Below are positions 12,018-24,400 of a DNA stretch of 64,000 nt, in pieces (the first letter of the stretch is position 1; each line of letters begins with the position of its first letter). Location of the stretch: the NCBI RefSeq assembly GCF_021130785.1, contig NC_060208.1, positions 56,013,001 through 56,077,000 on the forward strand, written 5' to 3'. The notes under the pieces are model-generated. The model was not told where the DNA came from. It ran no database searches and worked only from the letters and a program-made list of their open reading frames with translations. The translations under genes were made by a program, and so were the position numbers. Source of the DNA: Homalodisca vitripennis. Lineage: Eukaryota > Arthropoda > Insecta > Hemiptera > Cicadellidae.

Positions 12018-12197
12018 ATGAAGTTACCTTCTACATGTAGTGAAGAGGTACAACCTGTGAATAATATGTGCAGTGGGTGTTCTGTGAAGTTATTTGATTG
12101 CATTCCAATGAACAATTCGGAAATTGTGTTGTTTCTGGCATGGTTTCAACGTGTTTTCCTTGTGTCTAAAATGTGGGGGTCATTGTCCTCTAGCTGA
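12018..12197 (+). other. Short Cys-rich frame, possible zinc-finger remnant
   Basis: An ATG at 12018 opens a 59-codon frame starting MKLPSTCSEEVQPVNNMCSG. One base out of frame, from about 12122, the sequence reads LCCFWHGFNVFSLCLKCGG. Together they give spaced Cys pairs and a WHG element that faintly recall the PHD-like fingers of some retroelement ORF1 proteins, with a frameshift between. No partner domains follow. This may be chance; it is recorded because the Cys spacing is unusual for the AT-rich background. Confidence 0.2.
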
Positions 12198-12419
12198 GGA
12201 TACTCTGTTGTTTCGTTATTTAAGGTGGGTCCACCTCTTCATTAAATATTTTGTAAGTTTCTATTATTTTTATTTCTTTATTAGGCCTATTTTATTTATG
12301 ACTGAAATTGTATTACTTTAATTCTTGTGTTGACTGGTTGGTCACCGGGAAGACCACTTTTCTTATGTCAGATAGCGTTGAACAAACTTTGGGTAGGGCT
12401 TAAACAAGCACTATCTTGA

Positions 12420-13262
12420 AGATGTTTTTCTCTTTTTTTCCTAGAAGTACGGGATGGCGCCTATGCCCGCACTGATGGCCACAGACATTTTGGTTTAGGC
12501 TTTCTCATGTGATCTGAGCTGTATTATCTCGAGGATGGTTTTTTTTTTTAACAGAAGTGTGGGAAGGGGCTGCAGTATAATAAGCATCCAGCACTTGAAT
12601 AATCGATATTCATGATTATCTAATCATTAATATTCATGGTTAAAAGATCCTTGATATATCTACTTAAACCCAATTACGTTACAGGTATTTCAAATTACGG
12701 TATAAACGGTAATAATGTTATGGGGAATAAAAATAACATTTAGGCTTTGTGTAGTTATAAAAATATAACAAACGAAACAGGGTAAAATTTACTTACTTTT
12801 TACTATTTTGAAGGATAAATGTGTTTGACACCTTTAGACACAAATAAAACATGTACATAACCATTATACTTGCTACCATCACCGATGGAAGTATTACCTA
12901 GTATCAGTAACAGGTTATTCAACGTTAACTATTAATGGGATACTGTTATTTCAATAACAGCTGGAATAAATGATTTGGTGTTCTCATAACGACTTTCTAG
13001 TTTACGTTTATTCGGTAACCAGTGATAGCCGAGGCCATTACTGTATGGAATGTTATTGTGTGTTATAAGTAGGGTTAGATCAGGTTATCGTAAATATGTG
13101 ATTAGTATTACCAAAATTAAAGATAACCTTTACAAGTGCTCACGTGATCTGAGCTTGAATTTGTGTAGTACCTTGAGGAATGTTTTTATTATTTTACCAG
13201 AAATGTGGGATGGCGCCAGGCACCACCAAACCCACACTGATGGCCAGGAGAATTTCCGATCA
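12420..13262. repeat. Diverged dispersed repeat, two copies
   Basis: Segments near 12420-12560 and 13139-13262 share GTGATCTGAGC, a GATGGCGCC block, CACTGATGGCCA and a run of T after GAGGA. Shorter relatives occur at 14950-15066 (GTGATCTGGGCTTCAAAT) and 33485-33570. The order of blocks differs between copies. No coding capacity was recognised, and the class is unknown. Confidence 0.5.
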
Positions 13263-14400
13263 GTACTTTCCCAACCTCAGGTCATGTCCTAGATTGTCCA
13301 ACATGATGTGACGTAAGAGAGGACACTCCACACGTCTGGCAAAAAAAGTAAAGCATCCTTCAAGAAAGTGCCCTAATTCAAGCTCAAATCAGGTGAGCGC
13401 TTGTAAATGTAATCCTAAATTTTTTAAATTTAAAATACGCACGTATGTATAGCCTAATAACAAGCAGTAGACAAGGACTGTGTTGTGCCCAATAATTGTA
13501 TAGTATAGTGAAAATTTGAATTTCCAGTATTAGTTTATGAGTCTAAATGTTACATTGCAGTAAGTTAGTTACATTTTTGTATACTAACATGTTGTCACAG
13601 TTACAATTACTTAACTTATACTGCAGCGTATGAAAAATTACAAATAATTGTAATAAGTGATATAAAAACTGGGTCCGCTAATCATACTCTGCCCCCAACA
13701 CCCATACCAGGTGCAACTTAAAATAGGCCAGAACTACCTAAAATCAATTAGTAATGAGTATTAATTTACTCTTATTGAGTAGACTAACTCTTTATTCATT
13801 TGTTTTATCAAATGGTTTCTTTTATCCTAATGAATACTTTGATATTACAATTATTTATTTAACACAACATAGAAATCCTACTTATTAGTTACAGTTATTT
13901 TTGTCATATGAACAATAAACTGCAAGAAGCAACCAATTTATTGAGAATTTGAAAATAACGATGAATATAAAGAAATTACGTGATAAATTTCTAGGTATAC
14001 CTGTGGGTTTGGCTACTGCCTTTACAAAAGCGGTTGCTCACTGCTACCCAAACAATCAATAAATATTTTAATGTATGTCTGATGTGTAGGTCTAGGCCAT
14101 AATTGGAATTGTTATTGGCTGCAGTACAATAAGGGGCCACTATCACATTAGAATCATATTTATGATTATCTAAACTATAGAAACAGAAATATTGACACGA
14201 ATTACATTAAAGATACTTTAAACTATAATATAATTTAGCTGTTTTAAATCTAAAATATAAATAACTTATCGATGAATAAAAAACTATCTACATTATGTGT
14301 ATCTATAAAATGTAAGAAAACAAAACAGTATAACATTTAGTTATTTTTTACTGTTTTTAAGGGTAAATGTGTGTGACAGCTAGTGACACAACATATATAC
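12580..14400. repeat. Diverged repeat pair of about 280 bp, 1.5 kb apart
   Basis: Sequence at about 12560-12860 resembles about 14119-14400. Shared pieces in order are GGCTGCAGTA, AATAAG, ATGATTATCTAA, a purine-rich AACAAAAC block, AACATTTAG, TTTTTACT, GGTAAATGTGT and TGACA. Both copies are non-coding. A small duplicated element or an old segmental duplication would both explain it. Confidence 0.45.
13661..13696. repeat. Isolated diverged Merlin-like terminus
   Basis: ATAAAAACTGGGTCCGCTAA followed by TCATACTCTGCCC resembles the right terminal repeat of the elements ending at 16082, 16784 and 32682. No matching left end or open frame was found nearby, so it is probably a fragment. Confidence 0.4.
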
Positions 14401-14714
14401 TAGCGGCCAATACTCAAATACCACATATAAGTGATTATACTTTGTTAGAATTAATTTGGAACAATATTGTTATTTAATACATTAAAAAGAGCTGATAAAT
14501 AATAATTGTAAATCACTGTAATTAAAATGTTTTTATATTTGATAGTTTAAGTATTTCCAATTGATAATTTGGTACCCTGATACAATTGCAGTGGTGGCCT
14601 CTTCCTATACTACAGCCTTGTTATTTTGTAATGTTATTGTTAAATTTAGGTTATTAAAAAGTGTAATGTATTATTGTTGTTGTAAATGTATAATAATTCT
14701 TGTTTCATACGATG

Positions 14715-15641
14715 GTAATTCTAAGCAATATATGGGTCAACCTCGATTTTTCTCATATTACAATATAATGTTCCAATAGTCAATTAGAAAAGGAAATGAC
14801 TAGAATTTCTTGCCGGAAAGCAGTTATAGGGAGCAGGCAACTCATATTACAATATAATGTTCCAATAGTCAATTAGAAAAGGAAATGACTAGAATTTCTT
14901 GCTGGAAAGCAGTTATAGGGAGCAGGCAACCGCGAGAATTACCTATTAGTGATCAGGGGCACTGACGTGATCTGGGCTTCAAATTTGGAACTACTTGAGT
15001 TAATTTTTTTTCTAAAAGAGCAAGCAGCGCGAAGCGCTGCGCAGCGGGCAAGCATCGTGCGTGATCTTCGTATATACTGAATTGATTCAGGCCAAAGGAA
15101 TGACACAGATTCCTTTACCAGATTTTTACGGAGATTTTGTATTGGGCGGATTATATTGGTTTACTTTGCTTTCCAGCATGTAATTATGTGTTTAAAATTG
15201 TTTTACATACATTACCTACATTATATTGGGTAATTCTAAGCAATATATGGGTCATCCTCCATTTTTCTCAAATTACAATATAATGTTCCAATAGTCAATT
15301 AGAAAAGGAAATGACTAGAATTTCTTGCCGGAAAGCAGTTATAGGGAGCTGGCAACCGCCAGACGGTCATATATTGCTTAGAGTTACCTATTAGTGATCA
15401 GGGGCACTGACGTGATCTGGGCTTCAAATTTTGGAACTACTCGAGTTAATTTTTTTTCTAAAAGAGCAAGCAGCGGGCAGGCATCGTGCGTGATCCTTTT
15501 TTTTTTATTAAAAATTTCTAATAAATTGTTATTACATATTACAATATAAGGTAATTCTAAGCAATATATGGGTCAACCTCGATTTTTCTCATATTACAAT
15601 ATAATGTTCCAATAGTCAATTAGAAAAGGAAATGACTAGAA
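14715..15641. repeat. Three tandem-like copies of a small composite element
   Basis: A unit starting GTAATTCTAAGCAATATATG recurs at 14715-15066, 15230-15496 and 15551-15641 (the last truncated). The shared core includes AATGTTCCAATAGTCAATTA and AAAGCAGTTATAGGG. In the middle copy the start is inverted at 15368-15388 as CATATATTGCTTAGAGTTAC, giving a palindromic element of about 160 bp. Beyond this palindrome both long copies share TGATCAGGGGCACTGACGTG and a GCAAGCAGCG-rich end. The first copy also has an internal duplication of about 90 bp (14750-14840 repeated at 14842-14930). Non-coding; probably nested small DNA elements. Confidence 0.7.
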
Positions 15642-16082
15642 ATTTTCACCAGCTGTAAAGACTAACACAAGTAAGGTAATATTTCAATTTTATATAAGTA
15701 ACATTTGATTATTGAAAATGGCGGTCAATCTTAGAAAACTACACGACATTGCTTTAAAAGATGGTAAGACATGTTTTTCGTTACTTCAAAATGTTGGACT
15801 CGTACTGAAAAACCCATTATGTGAAATTTGTGGGAAAGAATCAACTGTAACTGTGAGAGGAGCAAATATGGTCGTCTTCAGTTTTCCTAAATTTTGGTCA
15901 TAATAATTTTTTTTATCACTGTAAATATTAAATTCATATTTTAATTAAAAATATATGATTGATATTGAGGACTATAGATACTTTTATATCGGTTGATAGT
16001 CTAGGATTTGAGATGCGAATATTAGGTATCGATGATTACATTCTTCGATGTAAAAAACCGGGTCCGCTTATCGTACCCTACT
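15642..16082 (+). mobile_element. Merlin-like small element, left end missing
   Basis: The right terminus reads CCGGGTCCGCTTATCGTACC and matches the ends of the complete copies at 16205-16784 and 32129-32682. The interior is collinear with the 16205-16784 copy from about 15660 onwards. The left terminal repeat is absent where the neighbouring composite repeat begins, so the copy is truncated. Confidence 0.7.
15718..15903 (+). CDS. Mini-protein frame of the Merlin-like element (copy 1)
   Basis: A 61-codon frame starts at the ATG at 15718 (MAVNLRKLHDIALKDGKTCF). It continues with LLQNVGLVLKNPLCEICGKE and then TVTVRGANMVVFSF. The arrangement of a helical start, a G-L hinge and a CxxC pair resembles the zinc-ribbon amino terminus of IS1016/ISXO2-type (Merlin) transposases. 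The DDE catalytic domain is absent. It is very similar to the frames at 16426 and 32474. It is most likely a leftover of the parent transposase; translation is unproven. Confidence 0.45.
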   Translation: MAVNLRKLHDIALKDGKTCFSLLQNVGLVLKNPLCEICGKESTVTVRGANMVVFSFPKFWS

Positions 16083-16204
16083 CCAAATTTGGATAATATA
16101 TTGAATAGTTTGATAATAACAATTGAATGGAGTGTAGACCACTTATTAAAGTATCCTCCTCTCATTATTTAAAATTAATAGTAGAATATCAGAAAATCAA
16201 AATT

Positions 16205-16784
16205 GGGTAGGGTACGATAAGCGGACCCGGTTTTTTTATATCAAAATTGGCAAACGATATTACTTAATCATAACTACCGATATAATCAATCGATACTGAT
16301 TAATTATTTTTAACAAATAACTTAAGTTAAATAATCTATATCAACAGCAGTAAACACTTTCAAATAATACACGTAAGGTAATATTTCAATTTTACATATA
16401 AGTAAGTAACATTTGATTATTAAAAATGGCAGTCAATTTTAGAAAACTACACGACATTGCTTTGAAAGATGATAAGACATGTTTTACATGGCTTCAACAT
16501 GTTGGACTCATAACGAAAAATCCATTATGTGAAATTTGTGGGAAAGAAACAACTGTAACTGTGAGAGGAGCAAACATGGTCTTCAGTTTTCCTAATTTTG
16601 CTTATAATAATTTGTTTAATCACTGTAAATATTAAATCCATATTTTAATTTCAAACATAAGATTGTTATTGAGGACTACAGATACTTTTATATCGATTGA
16701 TAGTCTAGGATTTGAGCGAATATTAGGTATCGATGATTACATTCTTCGATATAAAAAACCGGGTCCGCTTATCGTACCCTACCC
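16205..16784 (+). mobile_element. Merlin-like non-autonomous DNA element, 580 bp
   Basis: Inverted termini read GGGTAGGGTACGATAAGCGG and continue ACCCGGTTTTTT. TCAAAATT flanks the element exactly on both sides (16197-16204 and 16785-16792), a perfect 8-bp target duplication. An 8-bp duplication, GG-starting ends and a zinc-ribbon-type amino-terminal frame fit the Merlin superfamily. Only the first part of a transposase remains, so the element depends on a helper. It lies 122 bp right of a truncated sister copy. Confidence 0.82.
16426..16635 (+). CDS. Mini-protein frame of the Merlin-like element (copy 2)
   Basis: A 69-codon frame starts MAVNFRKLHDIALKDDKTCF, then WLQHVGLITKNPLCEICGKE and TTVTVRGANMVFSF. 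It differs from the copy at 15718 mainly by single substitutions up to residue 58, after which the two diverge through a 3-bp length difference. A CxxC pair is present with no second pair in frame. It is probably the truncated start of a Merlin-type transposase. Confidence 0.45.
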   Translation: MAVNFRKLHDIALKDDKTCFTWLQHVGLITKNPLCEICGKETTVTVRGANMVFSFPNFAYNNLFNHCKY

Positions 16785-16792
16785 TCAAAATT

Positions 16793-18589
16793 GTAGGCAG
16801 ATTTTATTCAGTCTATATAAGTAACTAGTCAATTTATATTTTAATACTTACAAATGTCCTGGAACCCGCAATAAACCTTCTGTTATAAAAGACTTTGCTA
16901 AAAATCTTAATCTTGTTGTTGACATTATGATTATTTTTACTTAAAATATATTTTTATACTGTAGTTCTAACTAATGTTTTGCTGTTTGAGTATGAAGTTT
17001 TAGTCTTAAGTGAGGTTAAGGTTAACTATGTTTTTTTTTTGTTTCCTTGCTAATGTGACAGGCTAAACATTTTCATTCATCCAATCTCGAGATTCTGTCG
17101 GGACCATAGAGTTTAAAAAAATAAAATCGTTAACATATACTTAATACCGGGTAACCGGCTGTCCGTTAACGTGAACCGAAAGTATCAGATACAGGTTGCT
17201 GTTACGGGTACTTTTATAATAAATATACTTTATACGGTTAATACCGTTCCTGGTACAAAGTATTTCGTTTATAAGTAACAGTAACCGGATATGTATCAGT
17301 ACCATTTTAGGAGTACTCTGTAACGTATGATTCTAAGAGAATACGAGTACATTGCACGGTTACTTCCGTTCTTGGTACAAAGTGCGTGCGTTTTTGCATA
17401 CATGATTTTGCATTTGTAAGTAACTGCCTAGAATCTTTATTCAGTACTGGATGTTTCAAAACTACCCTTAACCAAATTAAAAAAATGTCCTGTTACAATA
17501 TTTTTTTAAAATACTAATACATTGCTTATTGCTATGTACAATTCTAAATTTTTAAAACAACCCATGTTTATTAATCTTTGAAGAAAAAATCTTACGATTT
17601 TTATCTGTCATTCTCTATGAATATTAAAGCAAATCTCGGTCTTCAATTACAAGGTTTTTATTATTTTGCAAAAAATGATGTTTTTTTATGAGATACTGTA
17701 TATTTAAAATTTTAACGTAATATAAACGTGTTGTAAAAACATATTTAGCTGTACACCTGAAATCTTGCATGCAACTTCTACGAAACTTGTTACTCATCAT
17801 TTAGTGTGGCGTACTCCTACTTTGTTTAATATATATTGTGATGAAGTATGACAATTAAACAGGTGTTACATTCTTTTTATCACGTTTTAAGCCTCTAGGC
17901 AAACATACAAATGACCCTGATAGCAATATTTTTTTAGAATTTGTAAGTAAGCTTATTTAATATATTTCTACAATCTTGAGCGAATTCGTGATTTTGATAT
18001 AATCAAGATTATTCCCGTTTGTTAGGCGTTTGTTGTGTATATAATTTTTTTTTTTAAATAATTTAAAACGTTGTTTTGATTTGTACTCTTTTTTCTGAAA
18101 AGGCCATGAGACCTACATGTCATAAATTTGCAAAATTTAAAAATATGCTATTAGACAAGGAGTGTATAACCCAAAGCTCCTAAAGTTTAAGAATTGCATT
18201 ATTTTATTATATGATACGACAAATAGTTGCTCTGATCTGTTACTCTGCCTTACAGAAGAATCAACTATAACGTAAATCGGAGAAGTGGAAGTTTTGTCTA
18301 ATTCAGATTACGCCAATGGCTTTTGTTTCAATAAACTCGTTTAGCTGGGTTAAATTTATAATAAGTTGACGAGAATCGACTATTTAGTCGAAGGGTAACC
18401 TGCTCCAATGCAAAAAGCCTCCGTGTATAATGTCGGAATGTTTTAGCTCAGACTTGTCCGTTGGATCACTCTATGGTGATTCTGAAGGGATCTCGATCAT
18501 TCATGCCGAAATGATAGGATTTTGAATTCAAGAGTAAAAATACTCACGCAAAACGGAAATAAATTAGATTAAATTGATAAAGAAATTCA
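16793..18589. other. AT-rich sequence with no recognised gene
   Basis: No coding sequence seen. A block rich in GTAACCG and GGTAC motifs spans about 17145-17400, including two TGGTACAAAGT repeats, and may be the remnant of another small DNA element; a similar ATACCGGGT motif occurs at about 61685. No paired ends or target duplication could be defined. Confidence 0.4.
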
Positions 18590-19015
18590 GAGTAGATAAT
18601 GATGTGGACAATCCATAGTAAGTTATCACAGAACAGGTAATAAATCAGTAAAGCTATAGGCAAACCACAATAAGGACAAAGGAAAATATGAGTCGCTAGT
18701 GCGTTGGGTAAACCTCAGAATATTAAGGAATAGGAGTCTGAAGTGTTTGGAGCAAACCACAGTTAGGATCAAAAAGGTTGTAATCGGTAGTGCTTTAGGC
18801 GAACCTCAATAACGGTACAAAAGGATAATAGAGCGGTAAGTAATAGAAGTCGGTAGTGTTGTGGATAAACCACAGTTAGGATATAAAAGAGTAACAATAT
18901 GAGATGCTCCTTAATAATAACAGCCAAGTTAGGAAAGAATATACAGTAAGTCATGTTTATAAAAAAGAATTGGAGTCGGTAGTGCAGTGCGCGAACTACA
19001 ATAATAACGATAAAA
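18590..19015. repeat. Degenerate minisatellite with imperfect unit of about 50-65 bp
   Basis: The phrase AGTCGGTAGTG followed by a G-rich spacer, AACCACA and GTTAGGAT recurs with variation, starting near 18590, 18650, 18695, 18745, 18785, 18850 and 18965. Unit length varies and copies are diverged, so the array is old. Small frames across it are artefacts of the repeat. Confidence 0.6.
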
Positions 19016-19115
19016 GCAAATAGGTTATGGTATATTCCTAATACGAGAGAAGTGTTAATTGTGATTACTTAACGCTTTTAAAAATAATGCCTATTCTATT
19101 AAATTGAATTCAGAT

Positions 19116-21107
19116 TTAGTGCAGTCATTGAAGCGAAAAATACGGTCTTACCTCCGAATTTTTTTACTGTGAACCGATTTGCATGAAATTTTGGAATTAG
19201 GCTCATCTTACCCTTAACTTCAAAAGTGAAAATGATCTGAACTCCGCCTATTATTTTTAAGGGGTGTAAACAACCCCTTAATGGAAAAATCGACATTGAG
19301 CCATTTTATAGCTAGAAAACATGTTTAATAGTAAGTGGTGAAATTTTAAAGTGTTTTCTAACACAATTACCTCATATTAAAATCATTTTCAACCCCTTGA
19401 ACATCTTACAACCCTTGCAAACAACCCCTAAATTGAAAAAATCACAAAAAAATACTTTGGTATGATATAAAAAGATGCAAGTATAGAGTTAGTAGTATTT
19501 TATATTTTCTATAATAATTATCAAATTTTTAACCCCCTTTCAACCCTTGAAAACTACCCCTTGATAAAAAAATTGTTAAATTTTTTTTTTTATAAAATGA
19601 AAAGGATTTAAATATTATCACTCTCGAAAATGATTATCATATTCTTAAGCTTTTCTACCCTTAAAACTACCCCTAAATTAAAACAGTAAATATATATGAT
19701 TACATATTATTTAAAAATAATTTAATTTAGAGTAAAAAATTGCCATTTATTGGATAAAATATTTACAAATTATACAAAATTCACTCAAATGTGTTATATA
19801 TACATATAAGAAAGTTGGTATGTATTCATGCCTACGTTTCCAAAATATATGAGCCATATTATGTATATATATATATATACACATTACAATAGTTTTGGGT
19901 CTCTATTATACTGCGTACTTTCACATTGCTCCAAATATTCACAGTCCGAAATTTTCAGTTACTAAGTAGAAAAAAATATGATAAGTTTTTTGACCATAAC
20001 TCCTTCAATTTTCATGCTATCACAATTTATAAAAAACCATTGTAAAGGTAATTAAGAGAGCTACAACATCCTTCATTGCAATATATAGTAAAAAACCTTT
20101 TTCTCAAACGGTGAAGGGTTAAAGGGCTTAAGAGAGGCTGTGATTGCGCTGCCACTCCCTCTTTAAACAATCATATTTCCGTCAATTTTTGTTTTACAGA
20201 AAAACCTACATATACCTACATTTTTCATACCTACACTTTTATTCGTATATGTCGTCATTTTTGAGATATTATGAAAAAAGGTGGTTTTTAAAAAATTTGA
20301 AATTTTTTTAATCGTGACTTTTTTGAAAAATATGTGTCCTGAAGCAGCCAAACTGATACAATTTATTAAACTCTTCATAATAAAGTTGATTCTAGGCGGA
20401 ATACGATTAATTTTAATTTTGGTGGAAATGGCACTTATGAAACCCATTGATTTAAAAGAAAAAACATTAGATGCTCCTCTTATTTGCAATACAGCTCACT
20501 TATTTTACGTGCAAAAGACTTTTAATAGTGCTCATTTTAAAGCTTATTTCAAGCACTATAAAACTCTTTTTTATTAGAATGCCTAAAATGCATCTGCTCG
20601 CCGCTAGATGGCATTGACCACATCGATTAAATTTCAGACAAAATAAATAACGGCTTTGATTTTTAATATCTAGCTTAATATTGCGCTTAGAATACTTTAT
20701 AAAAAACAAAATTGTTCATTGTTTTACCTGCTACAATTGTGTTCTTTATACAATTTTCGATAAAAACGTATATTTTTGGAGATATTTGCAAAAAAAAACC
20801 GATGAAAAACGTGAAACAATTGCGAATTTTCAATTGCCAATAACTTGAAAAATATTGGATTTTTCGAAAAAAATGTTATAAATGATTTTTTGCTTAAAAT
20901 TAGGCCTTCTATCGATATCCGAGGTTATTTTGAAAAAAAATAAATTCACTCTCGAGAAGGGGTGGCAACCACCCCCAGGGTGGTTGCGGAGTTCAAAATC
21001 ATTTTCACTTTTGACGTTAAGGGTAAGATGCACCTAATTCCAAAATTTTATGCAATTCGGTTCACAGTAAAAAATTCGGACCAACAATGCTTCAATGACT
21101 GCACTAA
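19116..21107. mobile_element. Non-coding element with long inverted ends, 1992 bp, class unknown
   Basis: Both ends read TTAGTGCAGTCATTGAAGC inward (19116 rightwards; 21107 leftwards). The inverted similarity continues about 150 bp, through ACTGTGAACCGA, GGAATTAGG, TTACCCTTAA and AAAAGTGAAAATGAT to the tract near 19250 and 20970. No clean target duplication is visible outside the ends. The left third holds a decayed internal repeat rich in AACCCCTT/ACCCCTAAATTGAAAA, with units near 19261, 19392, 19532 and 19654. The middle has frames of about 100 codons on both strands (20163-20577) with no recognised domain. The AGT...ACT ends would fit a Maverick/Polinton derivative, but that is speculation. 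Confidence 0.6.
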
Positions 21108-21487
21108 TTACAAGTTACACAATTTAGTTATTCATAATTGTAATAATGACTAAAACAAAATCTGTGCCTATAATACAATTGAGTGAGTCATCATGCAAAT
21201 ATCCGGGTGTTGTGTTTGATTTCCGAATGAAATGGATAGATCTCATTATTTATTTTACTAAGGCAAGAAAATATATATTTGCTCTCAGGTAGTTAAATGG
21301 CATTATGAGTTTTGAAGAAACTAAACCCAATTATTATGCTTATGTGCTATCCCTGTTTTTAATTGTTTATATAATCCTACATTTTCATAATACAAGATTT
21401 GCAAATGTAGTCAAAATTAAAACTATTAACCAACACAAATAATTTGCGACATTGGTTTTTATCTAGCGCATGTTTTGTATCGTAATT

Positions 21488-24400
21488 GAGGCGGTCCATT
21501 CCAAAACTCACAAAATCCATTTTTTTTTCGAAATTGAGTTATTGGTATCACTGCATTTAGCAGAAAGAGAGGAATAAAGCAGTCAGGTCATATCTTTCCA
21601 AAACTAACTGTATCATATGGATATTTAATGCTAAAAAAACTAGGTGTCATTTCCAAAACTCACTTAATTTCAGTAATGCTATTCCAAAACTAGCATAATC
21701 CATCAGCCAATGGGATGGCGTTATTAATGTCATGTGATCATTAATCAATCTTATCATTCCAAAACTATCTTTATCCTCTTAACCCAATGGGTGGCCTGGA
21801 TTCAGTCACATGACTTTGTTTATGTTTGTAATTTTGTCTTGCCTCTGTATTGCTGCCTAGTGAATTGTTCTGTATTCACTTAATATTTTTACAATATAAA
21901 TAAGTTAATTGTGAAGTTGTAATGAGTTTATCAGAAACCATTTTACCAACTCCACCTAATAAATCAAGGAGAAGGAAATCAAATCCTGAAGAATGGAAAA
22001 AGACAAAGGAATAAGGAGAAAAAGGTAAGCAGAATAATAACCTACAATTTTGGCTTATGTAGGCTTAGGTTTATTGGAATTATCTGTTTGGATACATGAT
22101 AGTCCAGCCATACAATTGTTAAGCTTCGGATTAATGGATGTTTTAACTAATGTGAGTTTGGATAAGCATGAGTCCGGATTTCATAAAGTTGTCGATTGTT
22201 GTTTTCCAGTCATCGGTCATTGTTTTTGTAGATGTGTGGTCTGGTCATTGTTTAAATAGCTCTAACCAATTTTACTTTCTTTAAAACCTTTAGCCTGATG
22301 AATTTGATTTGTTTGTTTTCAGGCACATGCCTACACAAATGCCAGAACCTCCAAGATGTTTTCATAACGGCCCAACATACAAATGTAAATCACTAAGGAT
22401 GTCTGACGTAAAGGAGTTCCATGATGCATTTTATAAATACCCTGTGAAGACTCAGCAAGATACATTCATCCTGAAACATATTGAAGTGTCATTACCTCAA
22501 AGAGAAAGATCCAAACTCAAAATGGTGGAAAGAAAGAGCGTCGCAGTTAAGTACCTAGTAAAAATTAAGGGGACCAAGGACTTTAAGATTCAGGTATGTC
22601 AGAAAACATTTCTCGGAATTTTAGGTGTTAGTAGATTTCGTGTTAACAACATTGCGAAAAATTATGCCACAACCGGACAGATGCCTGTTGAAAAAAAAGG
22701 TGGCGCTAGGCTCATAGAGAAATTCCGCATTAAAAAGAGAAAGTGTAAAATCATTTATTGAAAAGCTAAAGGGAGTAGAATCTCACTATTGCCGAGGAAA
22801 GAAGTTCCAGGCAATATCTCAGTTGTGAATTAAATATTTCAAAACTTTGGGAAAAATTTACAACTCTAGTGTAAACGAGTCTTTAAAAGTCAAAAGGACT
22901 TTCTTCAGGAATATTTTCTGCCAATATTACAATATTGGAATTGGTAGACCAGTGACTGATGCTTGCTCAAAATGTATTGAACTGCGTGAGAAAATCAAGG
23001 TTGAACAGAACCAAGTACACAAAGTAGAATTGATGATTCAGTTGAGAGTTCACAAGCTTCGAGGTAAAGCTTTCTATGCCAAACTTAGAGAGGAAAATGA
23101 TAATATGGTTACCTTTTCATTTGACTGCCAAAAAAATTTAGTTAACCCTAAGGTACCGGACCAAGCAGCTTACTATAGCCGCCAGTTGTATACTTACAAA
23201 CTGTACAGTAGTGAAGGGTTCTTCAATATCAAAAATAACAAATTGAGAATGTTTTTATATATACATGGCAAGAAAACGAGCACAGTAAAAGTTCAAATGA
23301 AATATGTTCCATAATTTTTGATGTTTTGTCAAAAAGTGACCTGAGTTCGTTTAAGACAATTCGATTGTGCGCTGATGGTTGTGGAGGGCAGAATCGTAAT
23401 TCTATAATGGTGAATATGTTAAGCTACTTTTTGTTGAACGTTGCCCCTGCTAATATCAAGAATATTGAACTTATATTCCCAGTACCTGGCCACTCTTTCC
23501 TTCCTTCTGGGTAGAGTGTTTGGTCGGGATTGAGAAGGACACTTCGAAAGATACCAACCATCCACTAATCCAAAAACCTACATTGACCTATTTGCTGAGC
23601 ATGGCACAGTACGCAATTAGGTGTAGACTGTTCAGTTTATAACTGGAAAGAAAACTGCTGCTGAATATTTAAAACCATTGAAAGCATGGCATTTTAATAA
23701 ATTTAGTCTTGTTAAGAGATTTGTTTTAGCAGAAACATTCAACGGAACAGGGTGTTGGTTAAAAGGGGAGAGGAGCTACAACTCCAATTGGCGAAAACCC
23801 CAAGTGTTTGACAAAAACCTGGTAAATCTATTAAAGATATAGTTTTGTCAGCAGTCAAAAAAGGAGTTCTAATCAAAAAGGCAAAATTAACAGACATCGC
23901 AAAATTACTAAAAAAACATTTTGGTGATGACTGGGATCAAAGAGAAGACCTTCAGTTCTTCAAACGTTTGATGATGGAAAACGAGGGAATCACAGAAGAG
24001 GAAGTACCAGATGTGGAAGAGTATTGTGAAGGTCACCAAGCCCAAGAAGATGATTTTGTAGTTTAGTTACGTGTTTGATGTATAATAAAAATGATATATA
24101 AATAACCATTCTTTTATATTTCACCATACTCCCAGTGATGGTCAATTAAAAGAATAGCCCCTAAGTTAGTCAAAATCACAACATTTAATTTGTTTTAAGT
24201 GTTTTATGTTAGCCAAAATTAAAACGTGTCATGACATAACTAACTTTATCCTAACACCATCTTTCCAAAACTATCTTTATCCATTGGTGTCAGGGCAAAA
24301 CTGACATTATCCAAACTTTAATGTTAATTCTGGAAAAAACTAGACATCTAAAGTGAAAAAGGTTTACACTATTTTATGAAAACATGTATCCTTCACCTGA

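Noticed and set aside
19116..21107. Firm assignment as Maverick/Polinton derivative
   Set aside because: Ends are suggestive, but no 6-bp duplication and no polymerase, integrase or capsid-like sequence is visible.
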